From positions 4,978,501 through 5,042,500 of the forward strand of contig NZ_CP091430.1 in NCBI RefSeq assembly GCF_024734895.1: a DNA stretch of 64,000 nt, written 5' to 3'. Shown piece after piece: positions 34,146 to 43,249 of the stretch. Every line of letters begins with the position of its first letter. The first letter of the stretch is position 1. Origin of the DNA: Paenibacillus spongiae (GTDB lineage: Bacteria; Bacillota; Bacilli; Paenibacillales; Paenibacillaceae). Under the pieces are notes generated by a model. That model was not told the DNA's origin, ran no database searches, and saw only the letters and a list, made by a program, of their open reading frames with translations. The position numbers and the translations under genes were made by a program.

Positions 34146-34265
34146 TCAAGTCTTCGACTGTGCGGACGGCCTTATGATTTGCTCAATGCGTTCGTGCAGC
34201 GATGCGATTTTTTGACTGAGTTCCTGTAAGTCGCGCCGGATTTGCTCCACCGATTCTTTGACCAT
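34146..34265 (-). CDS. Small coiled-coil protein (39 aa) with its own promoter and operator
   Basis: The frame begins MVKESVEQIRRDLQELSQKI and ends RPSAQSKT, a single charged amphipathic helix with heptad spacing of Ile and Leu. Evidence that it is real: AAAGGAGACGAGG 8-10 bases before the ATG, a TTGACA-16-TATCTC promoter at 34288-34315, a palindrome GATACAAATTGTATC just upstream, and a hairpin after it. The function is unknown; it could be a small regulatory or antitoxin-like peptide. Confidence 0.55.
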   Translation of the reverse strand: MVKESVEQIRRDLQELSQKIASLHERIEQIIRPSAQSKT

Positions 34266-34287
34266 ACGTAGCTTCCTCGTCTCCTTT

Positions 34288-34315
34288 GAGATAAGGTTAC
34301 GATATCATATGTCAA
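34288..34315 (-). promoter_or_regulatory. Promoter of the 39-residue ORF
   Basis: On the minus strand TTGACA (34310-34315) is followed after 16 bases by TATCTC (34288-34293), about 23-50 bases upstream of the ATG. Confidence 0.5.
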
Positions 34316-34323
34316 GTTAAAAT

Positions 34324-34338
34324 GATACAAATTGTATC
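34324..34338. promoter_or_regulatory. GATACAA-A-TTGTATC palindrome upstream of the 39-residue ORF
   Basis: Perfect 7-base arms around one base, directly upstream of the -35 box. The core ATACAA-N-TTGTAT equals the site in the alpha-mannosidase promoter at 40310-40322. Confidence 0.6.
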
Positions 34339-34482
34339 TAGCCGAGCAATAACAGAAACTCGCCAATGATCCGTTTCATGTATAACACGGTAGCCGTCAT
34401 AATACCCTGCTAGACGCAAAATGCTTGATAGCTCTAATTTGCATGTTTGAGGAGACTCCTGCCGCAAGGATAAAATATAGCG

Positions 34483-35364
34483 TCAATTATCCCGCCTCGG
34501 CTGCTCGACGTGTTCTGCCCGGCCTTCCAGCCAATCCGCAAGCTTCGCCACCTTATCCGGATAGCGGCAGCTTCGCGCCAAGAACCCGACTCCATGCGCG
34601 ATCATCGGATCCTGATCGGTTGGCTGATATCTTAGATCGACGCTCCAGCGGACTTCGTTGGAATTGTTCGGCGTGGACATGTGCAGACAACGGTCATTGA
34701 ACAGAATCGCGCTTCCTGCCGGAACCGGCAATGAAACGGTAGCCGTCTTGCCCAGCTGACGATCCTTCAATGCGGTATAGCCTGTACCCGTCATCTGTTC
34801 TTGATGCCACTTGAGCAAGCGCTTCTTGTGCGTTCTTGGTTTGATATGCAGGCAGCCGTTCACCTCAGTGGCATCCACAAGCGGAATCCACACCGTGATG
34901 ACCGGATTCGAGTTGGCATCCGGCCAATACGACTTGTCTTGATGCCAAGGAACTGCACCAGCCGCTACCTTCGGAATCTTCGGCCTCGTATTGTAGACCG
35001 GATTGGCGAACAGCTCTCCGCCAATAAGCGACTCCACGGCATCCAGTATTTTGGGATTACACATCAAATCAAAGTATCCGGGCAGCCGGTCGCGCCAGCT
35101 TCTGCCGTGCTTCAAGAAGTCCTCCGCCGTCAAATGCCGGAACAGCTCCGCCAGCCGGAGCGGGAACGGACGATCCGCCAAACGGTCAGCAATGAGACCG
35201 GCCCGGTACAGCTCATCGGCAATCATCGATACTTTCTGATTCATCGCATCCTTGGCAGGGGCCATATCCTCGTCTGTCAGCAGCCGGGGCAGCACGAGAT
35301 ACCCCTCTTCATTGTAGAAATCGACTTGCTCTTTAGTTAAACTTCCGCTTTCAGCTTTCTTCAT
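34483..35364 (-). CDS. Phytanoyl-CoA dioxygenase (PhyH) family protein
   Basis: This 293-residue Fe(II)/2-oxoglutarate oxygenase has the metal motif in AVPWHQDKSYWPD and the distal His in CLHMSTPNNSNEVRW, plus VWIPLVDATEVNGCLHI. It is longer than the other two PhyH proteins here and distinct in sequence. GGAAGGAG precedes the ATG at 35364. It is divergent, 173 bases apart, from the AraC gene at 35538. It probably hydroxylates a small molecule under control of that regulator. Confidence 0.88.
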   Translation of the reverse strand: MKKAESGSLTKEQVDFYNEEGYLVLPRLLTDEDMAPAKDAMNQKVSMIADELYRAGLIADRLADRPFPLRLAELFRHLTAEDFLKHGRSWRDRLPGYFDLMCNPKILDAVESLIGGELFANPVYNTRPKIPKVAAGAVPWHQDKSYWPDANSNPVITVWIPLVDATEVNGCLHIKPRTHKKRLLKWHQEQMTGTGYTALKDRQLGKTATVSLPVPAGSAILFNDRCLHMSTPNNSNEVRWSVDLRYQPTDQDPMIAHGVGFLARSCRYPDKVAKLADWLEGRAEHVEQPRRDN

Positions 35365-35494
35365 ATCGGATGAACTCCTTCCAATGGTCATTGTTCTTGT
35401 ATAAAAAATAACATATGATTATGTGCTCGTATTTGGATGACGTTTCGGAAATTGATCATTTCTTCCGGCATTGTTCGGGAGTTCGTCCCGCTTA

Positions 35495-35503
35495 TGGTAT
35501 AAT
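35495..35503 (+). promoter_or_regulatory. Extended -10 promoter of the AraC gene
   Basis: TGGTATAAT is a perfect extended -10 element (TG-N-TATAAT) 34 bases upstream of the chosen AraC start. No good -35 box is present, which extended -10 promoters tolerate. Confidence 0.6.
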
Positions 35504-35537
35504 CCGATTAGCAAGCTTCCGTGAAGGAGGATACATA

Positions 35538-36404
35538 ATGATGGATTTGGATCAGATGCATCTCATGGCGCCTTCTATCAGAGTTGCACATCATTACCGG
35601 TTTCCACTCGAATGGAATCCGAGCCAGACGAAGCGGATCGGATATTGTTACGCTCTCCACCTTGTAGATGAAGGCAAGGGATCGATTACCGCTTCAGGGC
35701 GGACCTATCCGCTGAAGAAAGGCGATCTTGCTTTCGTTCCTCCCAGGCTTCTTCATTCTTTCCACTCCAATCCCGATCATCCGATGGGGACTTATAATAT
35801 CTACTGCGAGCTATGGTCGGATGCGCCTATGCCAACGCCTCACCATCTGGTTTGGGACGAAGCCGACTTCGACAAGCGGCTGCTGACAGCGCAGCGTCAC
35901 GGCACCCCGTTAGACCGGCTCCCTCTGATTATTTCGCTGCAGCACCGCAGTTCGATGATGGAGCTCTTCACGCATGCCGTAAATCAGCACCAGCTAAAGG
36001 CTTTGTATTCGACACAGATAGCCGGCTGCCTGCTCAAAGGGCTCCTTCTGGAATTGGTGCAGGCAGGCAGCGATTCCTTGGTGCCGGATTACCGAATGAC
36101 CATGATCATGGAACGGATCGACAAAGAAGCAACTGCCGGTTCGCGTTATGACGAATGGCTGGCGGGGAGCGGCCTGCGCAAGACGCAGTTTCATGAACGG
36201 TTCAAGCAGGCGACCGGCCTCTCGCCCAAAGCCTATTGGACCAAAGCGATCATGAAGCAAGCCGCTGCCGCCTTGCGGGAGAGCAACCGAAGCGTGACCG
36301 GAATTGCCGAGGATCTGGGTTATTCCTCCATCCATCACTTCTCGAAGCAGTTCACCTCTTACTTCGGCGTCTCGCCGACAGAGTTTCGGAAGCGGCAAAG
36401 ATGA
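35538..36404 (+). CDS. AraC family regulator divergent from PhyH gene
   Basis: This protein of about 288 residues has a cupin sensor (GYCYALHLVDEGKGSI, KKGDLAFVPPRLLHSFHSN) and a C-terminal AraC domain (GSGLRKTQFHERFKQATGLSPKAY is followed by SVTGIAEDLGYSSIHHFSKQF and GVSPTEFRKRQR). The start at 35538 has GAAGGAGG upstream; the frame runs back to 35415 but covers the promoter. It forms a divergent pair with the PhyH gene. A terminator shared with the DndB-like genes follows. Confidence 0.9.
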   Translation: MMDLDQMHLMAPSIRVAHHYRFPLEWNPSQTKRIGYCYALHLVDEGKGSITASGRTYPLKKGDLAFVPPRLLHSFHSNPDHPMGTYNIYCELWSDAPMPTPHHLVWDEADFDKRLLTAQRHGTPLDRLPLIISLQHRSSMMELFTHAVNQHQLKALYSTQIAGCLLKGLLLELVQAGSDSLVPDYRMTMIMERIDKEATAGSRYDEWLAGSGLRKTQFHERFKQATGLSPKAYWTKAIMKQAAAALRESNRSVTGIAEDLGYSSIHHFSKQFTSYFGVSPTEFRKRQR

Positions 36405-36423
36405 CGGTAAGCTGCATAAGACA

Positions 36424-36458
36424 AAGAAACGGTTCCGCTCGTGACGGAACCGTTTCTT
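36424..36458. terminator. Bidirectional terminator between araC and dndB-like genes
   Basis: Perfect 14-base arms AAGAAACGGTTCCG and CGGAACCGTTTCTT around a 7-base loop lie between two convergent genes. Confidence 0.9.
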
Positions 36459-36483
36459 AACCGTTATAGCAATCGGAACCGGC

Positions 36484-37638
36484 TTACACCTCTGCCGTTT
36501 CCTTGAGTCCTTCCAGATATGCGACAAAATTAAGATGCTTGCGCATCGACTTCTCATGCACGAGATTCAGCTTGCCGTTATCCAGCTGGCCGAATCGCTC
36601 GATAAGCTCCTCGTTGTCATGCGACCAGTCGATTTGGCCGAGCACTTCCAGGCAGCTCGCCCACTCCGTATTATATTTCCCGTCCTTCACCAAATAACCG
36701 TGCGCATACAGCGCGATAGACTCCTGAACGACACGGCTAGATGAGATGAACTGCGCAGTTCCCGGCATTTCGGGCATGTGCGGCAGCACACCGTTGAAGA
36801 ACTGATGCAGGAGCTCCACGTGGGTCGTAGAATCTTTGCGGATGCGGCGAGCCAGCTCATACGACAGATTCATCTTCCCTGTGAAGAGCAGAGTAGCGGT
36901 GGAATATAACCAGCTGAAGCACGTAAAGTTCTTGTTGTACGACGTCAGATTATTCCGGCGCTCGATGCCCACATTCTTGAGCAGCTCATTGTGATCGGCA
37001 ACCTGCTGCAGCACAATGTTAAGCGGGTCGCTTCCGTCGAACGAATGGCCGAGCTCCTTGCTGACCAGCTGTACCTTGGAGTTAATGTCGCCGAACAGCT
37101 GCTTCTCTTCTTCTTCTCCCAGTCCGATATACAGCTGAACGGAGAGCAGGCTTTCCAGCAGGTCCAGCCTTCTTTCCTCGACCTTCGCGAGCAGCCCTTC
37201 CGCTTGCTCCAGCTCTTCCTTCAAGCTCTCGTCATCAGGATTTCGACGGTTCTTCAGCTTCAGCTTGGCAACATCGCGTTCATGCTTTCGGCTCTCCTTG
37301 GTCAGCTGCTCGTTCGTATAACCGAGTGCCATGATGCGATGCTGGCCGTCCAATATGCTCAGCTTGGAACCGTGGAGGAGAATGAGGTGGTCATCGCCCT
37401 TCGCCAGAGAACCGACATCACGCAACGATAGGGTGACAGGTCCGAAGAAGACGTGATCCAGCTCCCGCTCCTGCAAATAGTTGGCGATCTTGCGGCGCTG
37501 CATGCCGCTTAGCTTGCGCTGTACCATCGGATCGATTGTCGAGTAATTCAGCAGATCATGCACCCTAAGGGAAACGGTTGCCAATCCAAACCGTTCGCAG
37601 TAAGGGTGGATCGTCATATTGAGTCGTAATCCGTCCAT
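36484..37638 (-). CDS. DGQHR-domain protein, DndB-like (second of pair)
   Basis: This 384-residue protein has the DGQHR motif in SILDGQHRIMALGY and the partner motif EEKQLFGDINSKVQ, hallmarks of DndB-like proteins. These belong with the ParB/Srx-like fold. DndB regulates DNA phosphorothioation operons. No dndACDE or sspBCD gene is in the window. The middle is rich in charged helices (LEQAEGLLAKVEERR). Its ATG overlaps the stop TAA of the upstream DGQHR gene (TAATG), so the two are coupled. The role of such orphan pairs is not known. Confidence 0.8.
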   Translation of the reverse strand: MDGLRLNMTIHPYCERFGLATVSLRVHDLLNYSTIDPMVQRKLSGMQRRKIANYLQERELDHVFFGPVTLSLRDVGSLAKGDDHLILLHGSKLSILDGQHRIMALGYTNEQLTKESRKHERDVAKLKLKNRRNPDDESLKEELEQAEGLLAKVEERRLDLLESLLSVQLYIGLGEEEEKQLFGDINSKVQLVSKELGHSFDGSDPLNIVLQQVADHNELLKNVGIERRNNLTSYNKNFTCFSWLYSTATLLFTGKMNLSYELARRIRKDSTTHVELLHQFFNGVLPHMPEMPGTAQFISSSRVVQESIALYAHGYLVKDGKYNTEWASCLEVLGQIDWSHDNEELIERFGQLDNGKLNLVHEKSMRKHLNFVAYLEGLKETAEV

Positions 37639-38774
37639 TAACCGACATCCTCCTTATCCGATAGAAGCAGCAGATGCTCCTTATCATAATAATCTTTAAT
37701 ATATTGATAGGCCTTCATGATCCGGCTTCTTCTTGGCAGACGATCCTTCTCGTCATTCTTATAGATGAGATTCCAGTCGATATGAGGCAGAATCTTCACC
37801 GCATATTCAAGCGTATATTTGTTGAACTGACCGGACTTGAACGCTTCCTCATGCAGGAAGAGACCCAGCGCGATCTGGATATTCTCGGTCCAGCACAACT
37901 CTCCACGGTCCGGGGCTGGCAAATAACGAAGCAGCAGCTTGAAATAATGGGCCGCATGCTCCAGATGCTCCTCCAGAAACTCCTCCGTATAATGGTAGCC
38001 GTTATTGCGGGCAGCCGACTTCAGCCGTCCTTCGAACAATGCGATCAGAAGCTCGGTAACGAGCGAGTAAGCAAATAGATAATCCGAGCTCTTGCCACGC
38101 TCCGAGAACATGTCGGTCGGCAGCTGGTCCATAACGGAATAGTCCTGCACAAGCCGTGAAGCCATAATATGATAAAATCGGCGCTGGTCGCGAAGAACAG
38201 CCAAGTTGCCGCCAATCTTGCGTGGCAGCTTGTTAATGTCGGAGAACAGCTGACGCTCTTGGCGGGCGCTTATATCCATGTAGAACATAACCGACATCGG
38301 AAACTCATACAGCTTGCGGAGCTTCTGGGTAATTTCATCGACGCGGTCGTATTCGCGCCGGTCCTTGGCTCTGGCCATATTGCTCTGCAGTGTTTCCATA
38401 ACACGGCGGAAGGCCGCCAAACGATGCTGGCCGTCAACGACGTAGCACTTCTCGACCGGCTGCAGATAATATTTTTCCCGCTCCGTATCATAGCTTCCCG
38501 CACCGCGTGCGGATAAGATTACGCCAGGGAAGTAGATATTCTGTCCGTGATCCAAGTAGAGCAGAATGTAATCTACCAGCCGGGAGACATTCTTAGGGAT
38601 CAGCTGGCGTTGGACCTCCAAATCAATTTCATAAATCGAGAATAGCTTGCTCATCGGCAGCGTTGTCGACAGCGTCGTTTGCCCGAAGGTTCGCGCTAAT
38701 CTGCCCGGTACCTCAATAGAAGCTCCGGAGTGGCCCGTGGATAGCAAGTCTGATAGCGATTGCACCGGTTCCAT
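37638..38774 (-). CDS. DGQHR-domain protein, DndB-like (first of pair)
   Basis: This 378-residue protein has YVVDGQHRLAAFRRV and ARQERQLFSDINKLPRKI, the same two motifs as its partner. The sequences are diverged, so this is an old duplication or a heteromer. GGAGG precedes the ATG at 38774. The pair is transcribed from a 324-base gap toward a shared terminator. There is no nearby nuclease, helicase or cysteine desulfurase, which argues against an intact phosphorothioation system in this window. Confidence 0.8.
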   Translation of the reverse strand: MEPVQSLSDLLSTGHSGASIEVPGRLARTFGQTTLSTTLPMSKLFSIYEIDLEVQRQLIPKNVSRLVDYILLYLDHGQNIYFPGVILSARGAGSYDTEREKYYLQPVEKCYVVDGQHRLAAFRRVMETLQSNMARAKDRREYDRVDEITQKLRKLYEFPMSVMFYMDISARQERQLFSDINKLPRKIGGNLAVLRDQRRFYHIMASRLVQDYSVMDQLPTDMFSERGKSSDYLFAYSLVTELLIALFEGRLKSAARNNGYHYTEEFLEEHLEHAAHYFKLLLRYLPAPDRGELCWTENIQIALGLFLHEEAFKSGQFNKYTLEYAVKILPHIDWNLIYKNDEKDRLPRRSRIMKAYQYIKDYYDKEHLLLLSDKEDVG

Positions 38775-39098
38775 GGTAAAACCTCCATTAATAAATTGTT
38801 AACTCTAGGATAAACGATGAAAGGGAAGGAAGCAAACCGAATCCTCCTATTTCCCAGCAATAACCTGCGCTTACCTCAACTTGCTTCCTATGGTCAAGCG
38901 TTAGGTTTCCGCCGGCTGGAAATACGCAGGCCGCACTAGATTATATAATGTTGAAGCGAATCATATGAACCACATCCTGATGCGCGGGCAGAATATTCTG
39001 ACGTTCGCTGTCATCCCGGTTATTCTTCTGCTCATCCCTTCATCCCCAGGTATCCGGAACGTACTATCGGTCACCATCCGCATGGGTAACTTCGCGCG
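38775..39098. other. Intergenic gap upstream of the DndB-like pair
   Basis: This 324-base gap separates the GntR gene stop from the DndB-like pair, all on the minus strand. It should hold the promoter of the pair. A TATAAT-containing segment is at about 38943-38949. I see no RNA gene or clear operator. A 45-codon plus-strand frame (38965-39102) lacks a ribosome binding site and is not called. Confidence 0.4.
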
Positions 39099-40199
39099 TT
39101 AAATGTTGGGTGCAGTCGCGGTTGAACGCCGTACGATCAGTCGGGCGGGTACCCGGATGCTGATTCTGTCTTGAATGGGCCGCTCGAGCAGAGCGAATAG
39201 GCGCTTCGCCGACTGCCTTCCGATCTCCTCCCCCTGCTGCGAAACGCAGGTGGGCGGGATTCTGGCATCTTCGGCATGATCATAATCGTCGAAGAAGACG
39301 ACCGACAATTGCTCCGGCACGGACTTGCCTATAGCAGACGCCGCACGAATCGATGCAAGCCCGACTCCTTCATTGGCAGCGAACAACGCCGTCAGGTCGC
39401 TTTGTTCCGATAAGAACGAACGAATGTCTTCGGGTACTGCAGAATCCAGTACTCTTCTGCGGTCGAAAGCAACGCCGTAATCAGCCAGCGCCTGCTTATA
39501 GCCTTCCAGTCGTTCCTCAAGGCTGGTCGTCCCGGTAAAAACCGTGGTCACGAAACCGATTTCGCGGTGCGACAGCTGAAGCAGATGTTCGGTAGCCGCA
39601 TACGCGCCTGCATAATGATCCGAGCAGACACAGTTCGTATCCACCCCCCGCAGATAACGGTCGATGACGACGATCGGAAAGTGATCCATAGCCAGCCGGA
39701 GCATCGTCTCGTTATAGGTCTGCCCATCCGCCGGATAGACGATGATTCCCTTCACCCCCGACCTTACCGCTTCATGCAGCAGCTCCTCCTCTTTCTTCTG
39801 GGAGTCGTGCGTTCGAAGCAGCAGCATCCGGTAATTGGAATTGGCAAGCTCATCGTCTATCCCATTCAATAAACTTGTCGTAAACCGGTTGTCTACGCGC
39901 GGAATCATGAAGGCGATCAGCTGAGGCTCATTTCCTGTCTTCTCATAACGGACAGGTTCGCCCTCCAGCCCCTCGGTCGTTACGAATGTTCCCCGCCCTT
40001 GAACCCGGTAGATAACACCTTCTTCGACGAGCCGGGTTAGCGCGCCCCGGACCGTTATCCGGCTGACGTCGAACTGCTTGCTCAGCTGCGTCTCCGAAGG
40101 CATCCTGCGTCCTTCCTTCCACTTGCCTTGACGAATCTGATCCATTACATAATCACGGACTTGACTGTATAAGGGAGTCCGCTTCTCTTTCTTACCCAC
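39099..40199 (-). CDS. GntR-LacI chimera regulator (AraR-type) of the alpha-mannosidase
   Basis: This protein of about 366 residues has an N-terminal GntR winged HTH (RRMPSETQLSKQFDVSRITV) joined to a LacI-like periplasmic-binding effector domain (LAMDHFPIVVIDRYLRGV, LSHREIGFVTTVF, LSVVFFDDYDHAED), the architecture of Bacillus AraR. The GTG at 40199 follows AGAGGTGG; the ATG at 40220 has no ribosome binding site. It is divergent from the GH38 gene, and ATACAA-N-TTGTAT-type sites lie before both genes. It probably derepresses mannosidase on binding a sugar. Confidence 0.88.
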   Translation of the reverse strand: MGKKEKRTPLYSQVRDYVMDQIRQGKWKEGRRMPSETQLSKQFDVSRITVRGALTRLVEEGVIYRVQGRGTFVTTEGLEGEPVRYEKTGNEPQLIAFMIPRVDNRFTTSLLNGIDDELANSNYRMLLLRTHDSQKKEEELLHEAVRSGVKGIIVYPADGQTYNETMLRLAMDHFPIVVIDRYLRGVDTNCVCSDHYAGAYAATEHLLQLSHREIGFVTTVFTGTTSLEERLEGYKQALADYGVAFDRRRVLDSAVPEDIRSFLSEQSDLTALFAANEGVGLASIRAASAIGKSVPEQLSVVFFDDYDHAEDARIPPTCVSQQGEEIGRQSAKRLFALLERPIQDRISIRVPARLIVRRSTATAPNI

Positions 40200-40227
40200 T
40201 GCTTCCACCTCTATTAACATAACAAAT

Positions 40228-40239
40228 ATACAACTTTAT
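40228..40239. promoter_or_regulatory. Imperfect operator copy before the GntR/AraR-type gene
   Basis: ATACAACTTTAT matches the ATACAACTTGTAT site before the mannosidase gene except for the missing G of the second half. Confidence 0.45.
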
Positions 40240-40309
40240 TCTTATCTTGACGATCATGGATATTTACAGTATCTTCAACCCTAATTATTATTGAATTATA
40301 ACAGGTATC

Positions 40310-40322
40310 ATACAACTTGTAT
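40310..40322. promoter_or_regulatory. GntR/AraR-type operator before the alpha-mannosidase gene
   Basis: ATACAA-C-TTGTAT is a perfect palindrome 27-39 bases upstream of the mannosidase ATG, placed to block its promoter. Confidence 0.65.
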
Positions 40323-40348
40323 ATTTGTACTATAAAGGAGCTGAAACG

Positions 40349-43108
40349 ATGGCCAGAAAAACCGCTCACATCATCTCCCACACGCATTGGGACCGGGAAT
40401 GGTACATGCCCTATGAGAAGCATCATGTGAAGCTGATCGCATTGATGGACGCCTTGCTGGACACGCTCGACAAGGACCCCGACTATCAAAGCTTTCATTT
40501 GGACGGACAGACGATCATCCTCGACGATTATTTGCAGGTTCGTCCCGAGATGCGGGAGAAGCTGGTCCGCTATGTGCAAGAGGGCCGCATTCGCATTGGG
40601 CCCTGGTATATCCTGCAGGATGAATTCCTGACGAGCAGCGAGGCGAACGTGCGCAATCTGCTTGTCGGACATAAGGATGCCCGGGCGTTCGGGCCCGTCG
40701 CCAAAATCGGCTACTTCCCGGATTCATTCGGCAATATGGGGCAAGCGCCCCAGCTCCTCCGGCAGGCCGGCATGAGTACGGCCATATTCGGCCGCGGGGT
40801 CAAACCAACCGGCTTTAATAATTCCGTCTCCGATTCAGCGGCCTATGAGTCCCCCTACTCGGAGATGACATGGCGCGCGCCGGACGGCTCCGAAGTTCTT
40901 GGCATTCTGTTCGCAAACTGGTATCACAATGGCATGGAGGTTCCTGTCGATGAGGAGGCGGCCAAAGTCTATTGGCAGAATAAGCTGCGCGATGTGGAGC
41001 GATTCGCCTCGACGCCGCATCTGCTGTTCATGAACGGCTGCGATCACCAGCCGGTTCAGAGCGACCTGTCGGCAGCCTTGGACAAGGCGCGCGAGCTTTA
41101 CCCCGATTACGACTTCGTGCATGCGAACTTCGAAGACTATGCGGCAGCCGTACAGCAATCTATCGACACACCTCTCGCCGTAGTCGACGGCGAGCTCCGG
41201 AGCCAACGGACGGATGGATGGTCGACACTCGTCAATACGGCATCCGCGCGCGTCTATATCAAGCAGGCCAATGCCCGCGTCCAAACCTTGCTTGAGAAGG
41301 TCGCCGAACCGGCCGCAGCGATTGCCAGCCTTCTGGGGCAGAATTACCCGCATCACCTGTTCACTTACGCTTGGAAGACGCTCATGCAGAACCATCCCCA
41401 TGACAGTATTTGCGGCTGCAGCGTCGATGAGGTTCATAGCGAAATGATGACGCGCTTCGCCAAGAGTCAGACCGTTGCCCAGACGCTTGCCGAAGACAGT
41501 CTCCAAGTCATGCTGAAGCAAGTCGATACGTCGAAGTTCGATGCGTTCAACGGCGCCGTTCCATTCGTCGTCGCCAATTATTCCGGCTGGCAGCGTTCAG
41601 GTACGATAAGCGTGGAGCTGGAGGTAGCCAGCAAGCCGCTATACGAGCCTTCGCCGGCGGAAATCTATGCCGGTCTGGAACAGATCGATATCGACGGCGG
41701 AATCATTGTCGATGATGAAGGCAGAGCCTTATCTACGGCGCAAGTCGAGGATCTTGGCGTCAAATTCAATTATACGCTGCCGAATGACCGTTTCCGCCAG
41801 CCTTATATGGCACGGCGCGTTCGGGTTACGCTGGGAGTCGCAGACGTGCCCGCTCTCGGATATCGGACCTTCGCCTGGATTCCGGCCGGCAGCGGCGCCG
41901 CCGCCAAGCCGAATGCCGATGTTCAAGCAAGCGCGACCGATGCCTATGATCCTTCTTCGCGCAGTCTGGAGAACGAATTTTTCACCGTCAGCGTGAACGA
42001 TAACGGCAGCTTGACGATGGTAATGAAGGCGACCGGGCAAGTCTATCGCGATCTATGCGTATACGAAGATGTAGGCGATATCGGGAACGAGTATATGTTT
42101 AAGCAGCCTGAAGGCGATGAGGCTCTGACAACGAGAGGGCTGTCTGCCGAAGTATCGCTGCTGGAGCAGACTCCGACCAGGACGACGGTCGAAATCATTC
42201 ACCGCTGGTCACTCCCGGCTGGAGCAGATGTGCTGCTGGAGCGCGAGATGGCATCGATGGTTCCGATTCAGCAGCGCAAATCGCAGCGCTCGGCAGCTAT
42301 GACGCCTTTCGTCATCCGCACGCAAGTAACCGTCCAGCAAGGGGTTAACGCGCTGAGGATTAAGGCTTCATTCGATAACCAAGCCAAGGATCACCGGCTT
42401 CGCGCGTTGTTCCCTTCCGATATCTCGGCGGCAACCCATCACGCGGATTCCATCTTTGAGATTGCGGAGCGGCCGAATACACCATCGTCGGAATGGCGGA
42501 ATCCGAGCAATACCCAGCACCAGCAATCCTTCGTAGCATTGGATGAGACGAACCGCGGGCTCGCGGTCGCAAACATCGGTTTGAACGAATATGAGGTATT
42601 GCCCGATCAACGCGGCACAATCGCGGTTACGCTGCTGCGCGCGGTTGGCGAGCTTGGCGACTGGGGAGTCTTCCCGACACCGGAAGCGCAATGCATCGGC
42701 GCACAGAAAGCACAATTCGCCATCATTCCGTACGGCGGCTCTGAGCAGCGCAGCAAAGCGGCGGCTGAAGCGTATCAATTCCAGATCCCTTGGATGGCCG
42801 CTCAGACGGATATCCATTCCGGCTCGCTGCCTCCGGTTCACGGCTGGCTGGAGTGGGAAGGAGAGCGTCTTGCTCTCTCGACCTTCAAAGTATCGGAAGA
42901 CGGCCGGGATTTGATCGCGCGTTGGTATAACCTGTCCACCGAGCCGACCGAATTGATTGTGAAGACCGGCGACGTTCGGGCCGATTGGTATACAAGCAAT
43001 ATTCTGGAGGAACAAGGCGAGATGCTCCCGTTATCCGAGGGCGGATTGCTTCGCGTTCAGATCAAGCCTGCCGAAATAGTCACGCTAGGCTGCAGCTCCA
43101 GTGAATAG
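40349..43108 (+). CDS. Alpha-mannosidase, GH38 family
   Basis: This 919-residue enzyme has the GH38 N-terminal zinc site SHTHWDREW (residues 10-18), the nucleophile aspartate in YFPDSFGNMG (about residue 125), and HPHDSICGCSVDEVH of the second metal-binding region, followed by the three-helix bundle and beta-sandwich C-terminal domains. It has no signal peptide, so it acts on imported mannosides or mannosylglycerate-like compounds. The start at 40349 has AAAGGAG. It is divergent from its GntR/AraR-type regulator and closed by a perfect terminator. Confidence 0.93.
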   Translation: MARKTAHIISHTHWDREWYMPYEKHHVKLIALMDALLDTLDKDPDYQSFHLDGQTIILDDYLQVRPEMREKLVRYVQEGRIRIGPWYILQDEFLTSSEANVRNLLVGHKDARAFGPVAKIGYFPDSFGNMGQAPQLLRQAGMSTAIFGRGVKPTGFNNSVSDSAAYESPYSEMTWRAPDGSEVLGILFANWYHNGMEVPVDEEAAKVYWQNKLRDVERFASTPHLLFMNGCDHQPVQSDLSAALDKARELYPDYDFVHANFEDYAAAVQQSIDTPLAVVDGELRSQRTDGWSTLVNTASARVYIKQANARVQTLLEKVAEPAAAIASLLGQNYPHHLFTYAWKTLMQNHPHDSICGCSVDEVHSEMMTRFAKSQTVAQTLAEDSLQVMLKQVDTSKFDAFNGAVPFVVANYSGWQRSGTISVELEVASKPLYEPSPAEIYAGLEQIDIDGGIIVDDEGRALSTAQVEDLGVKFNYTLPNDRFRQPYMARRVRVTLGVADVPALGYRTFAWIPAGSGAAAKPNADVQASATDAYDPSSRSLENEFFTVSVNDNGSLTMVMKATGQVYRDLCVYEDVGDIGNEYMFKQPEGDEALTTRGLSAEVSLLEQTPTRTTVEIIHRWSLPAGADVLLEREMASMVPIQQRKSQRSAAMTPFVIRTQVTVQQGVNALRIKASFDNQAKDHRLRALFPSDISAATHHADSIFEIAERPNTPSSEWRNPSNTQHQQSFVALDETNRGLAVANIGLNEYEVLPDQRGTIAVTLLRAVGELGDWGVFPTPEAQCIGAQKAQFAIIPYGGSEQRSKAAAEAYQFQIPWMAAQTDIHSGSLPPVHGWLEWEGERLALSTFKVSEDGRDLIARWYNLSTEPTELIVKTGDVRADWYTSNILEEQGEMLPLSEGGLLRVQIKPAEIVTLGCSSSE

Positions 43109-43140
43109 AATGGCCAAGTAACGAGATAAGCAGCTCATAA

Positions 43141-43180
43141 CAAACAGCCATACAGATCCTCAAACCTGTATGGCTGTTTG
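43141..43180. terminator. Terminator between GH38 and DUF6492 genes
   Basis: Perfect 15-base arms CAAACAGCCATACAG and CTGTATGGCTGTTTG, followed by TCTTTAT, lie between convergent genes. Confidence 0.9.
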
Positions 43181-43249
43181 TCTTTATATGAACGGAACAT
43201 TCATATGCGCAGAGCTGGTATAAGGCTGTATGGATGTATGTGCCTGCCA

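Noticed and set aside
38965..39102. A 45-codon plus-strand frame with a hydrophobic segment.
   Set aside because: It has no ribosome binding site, overlaps the end of the GntR gene and shows no family resemblance.
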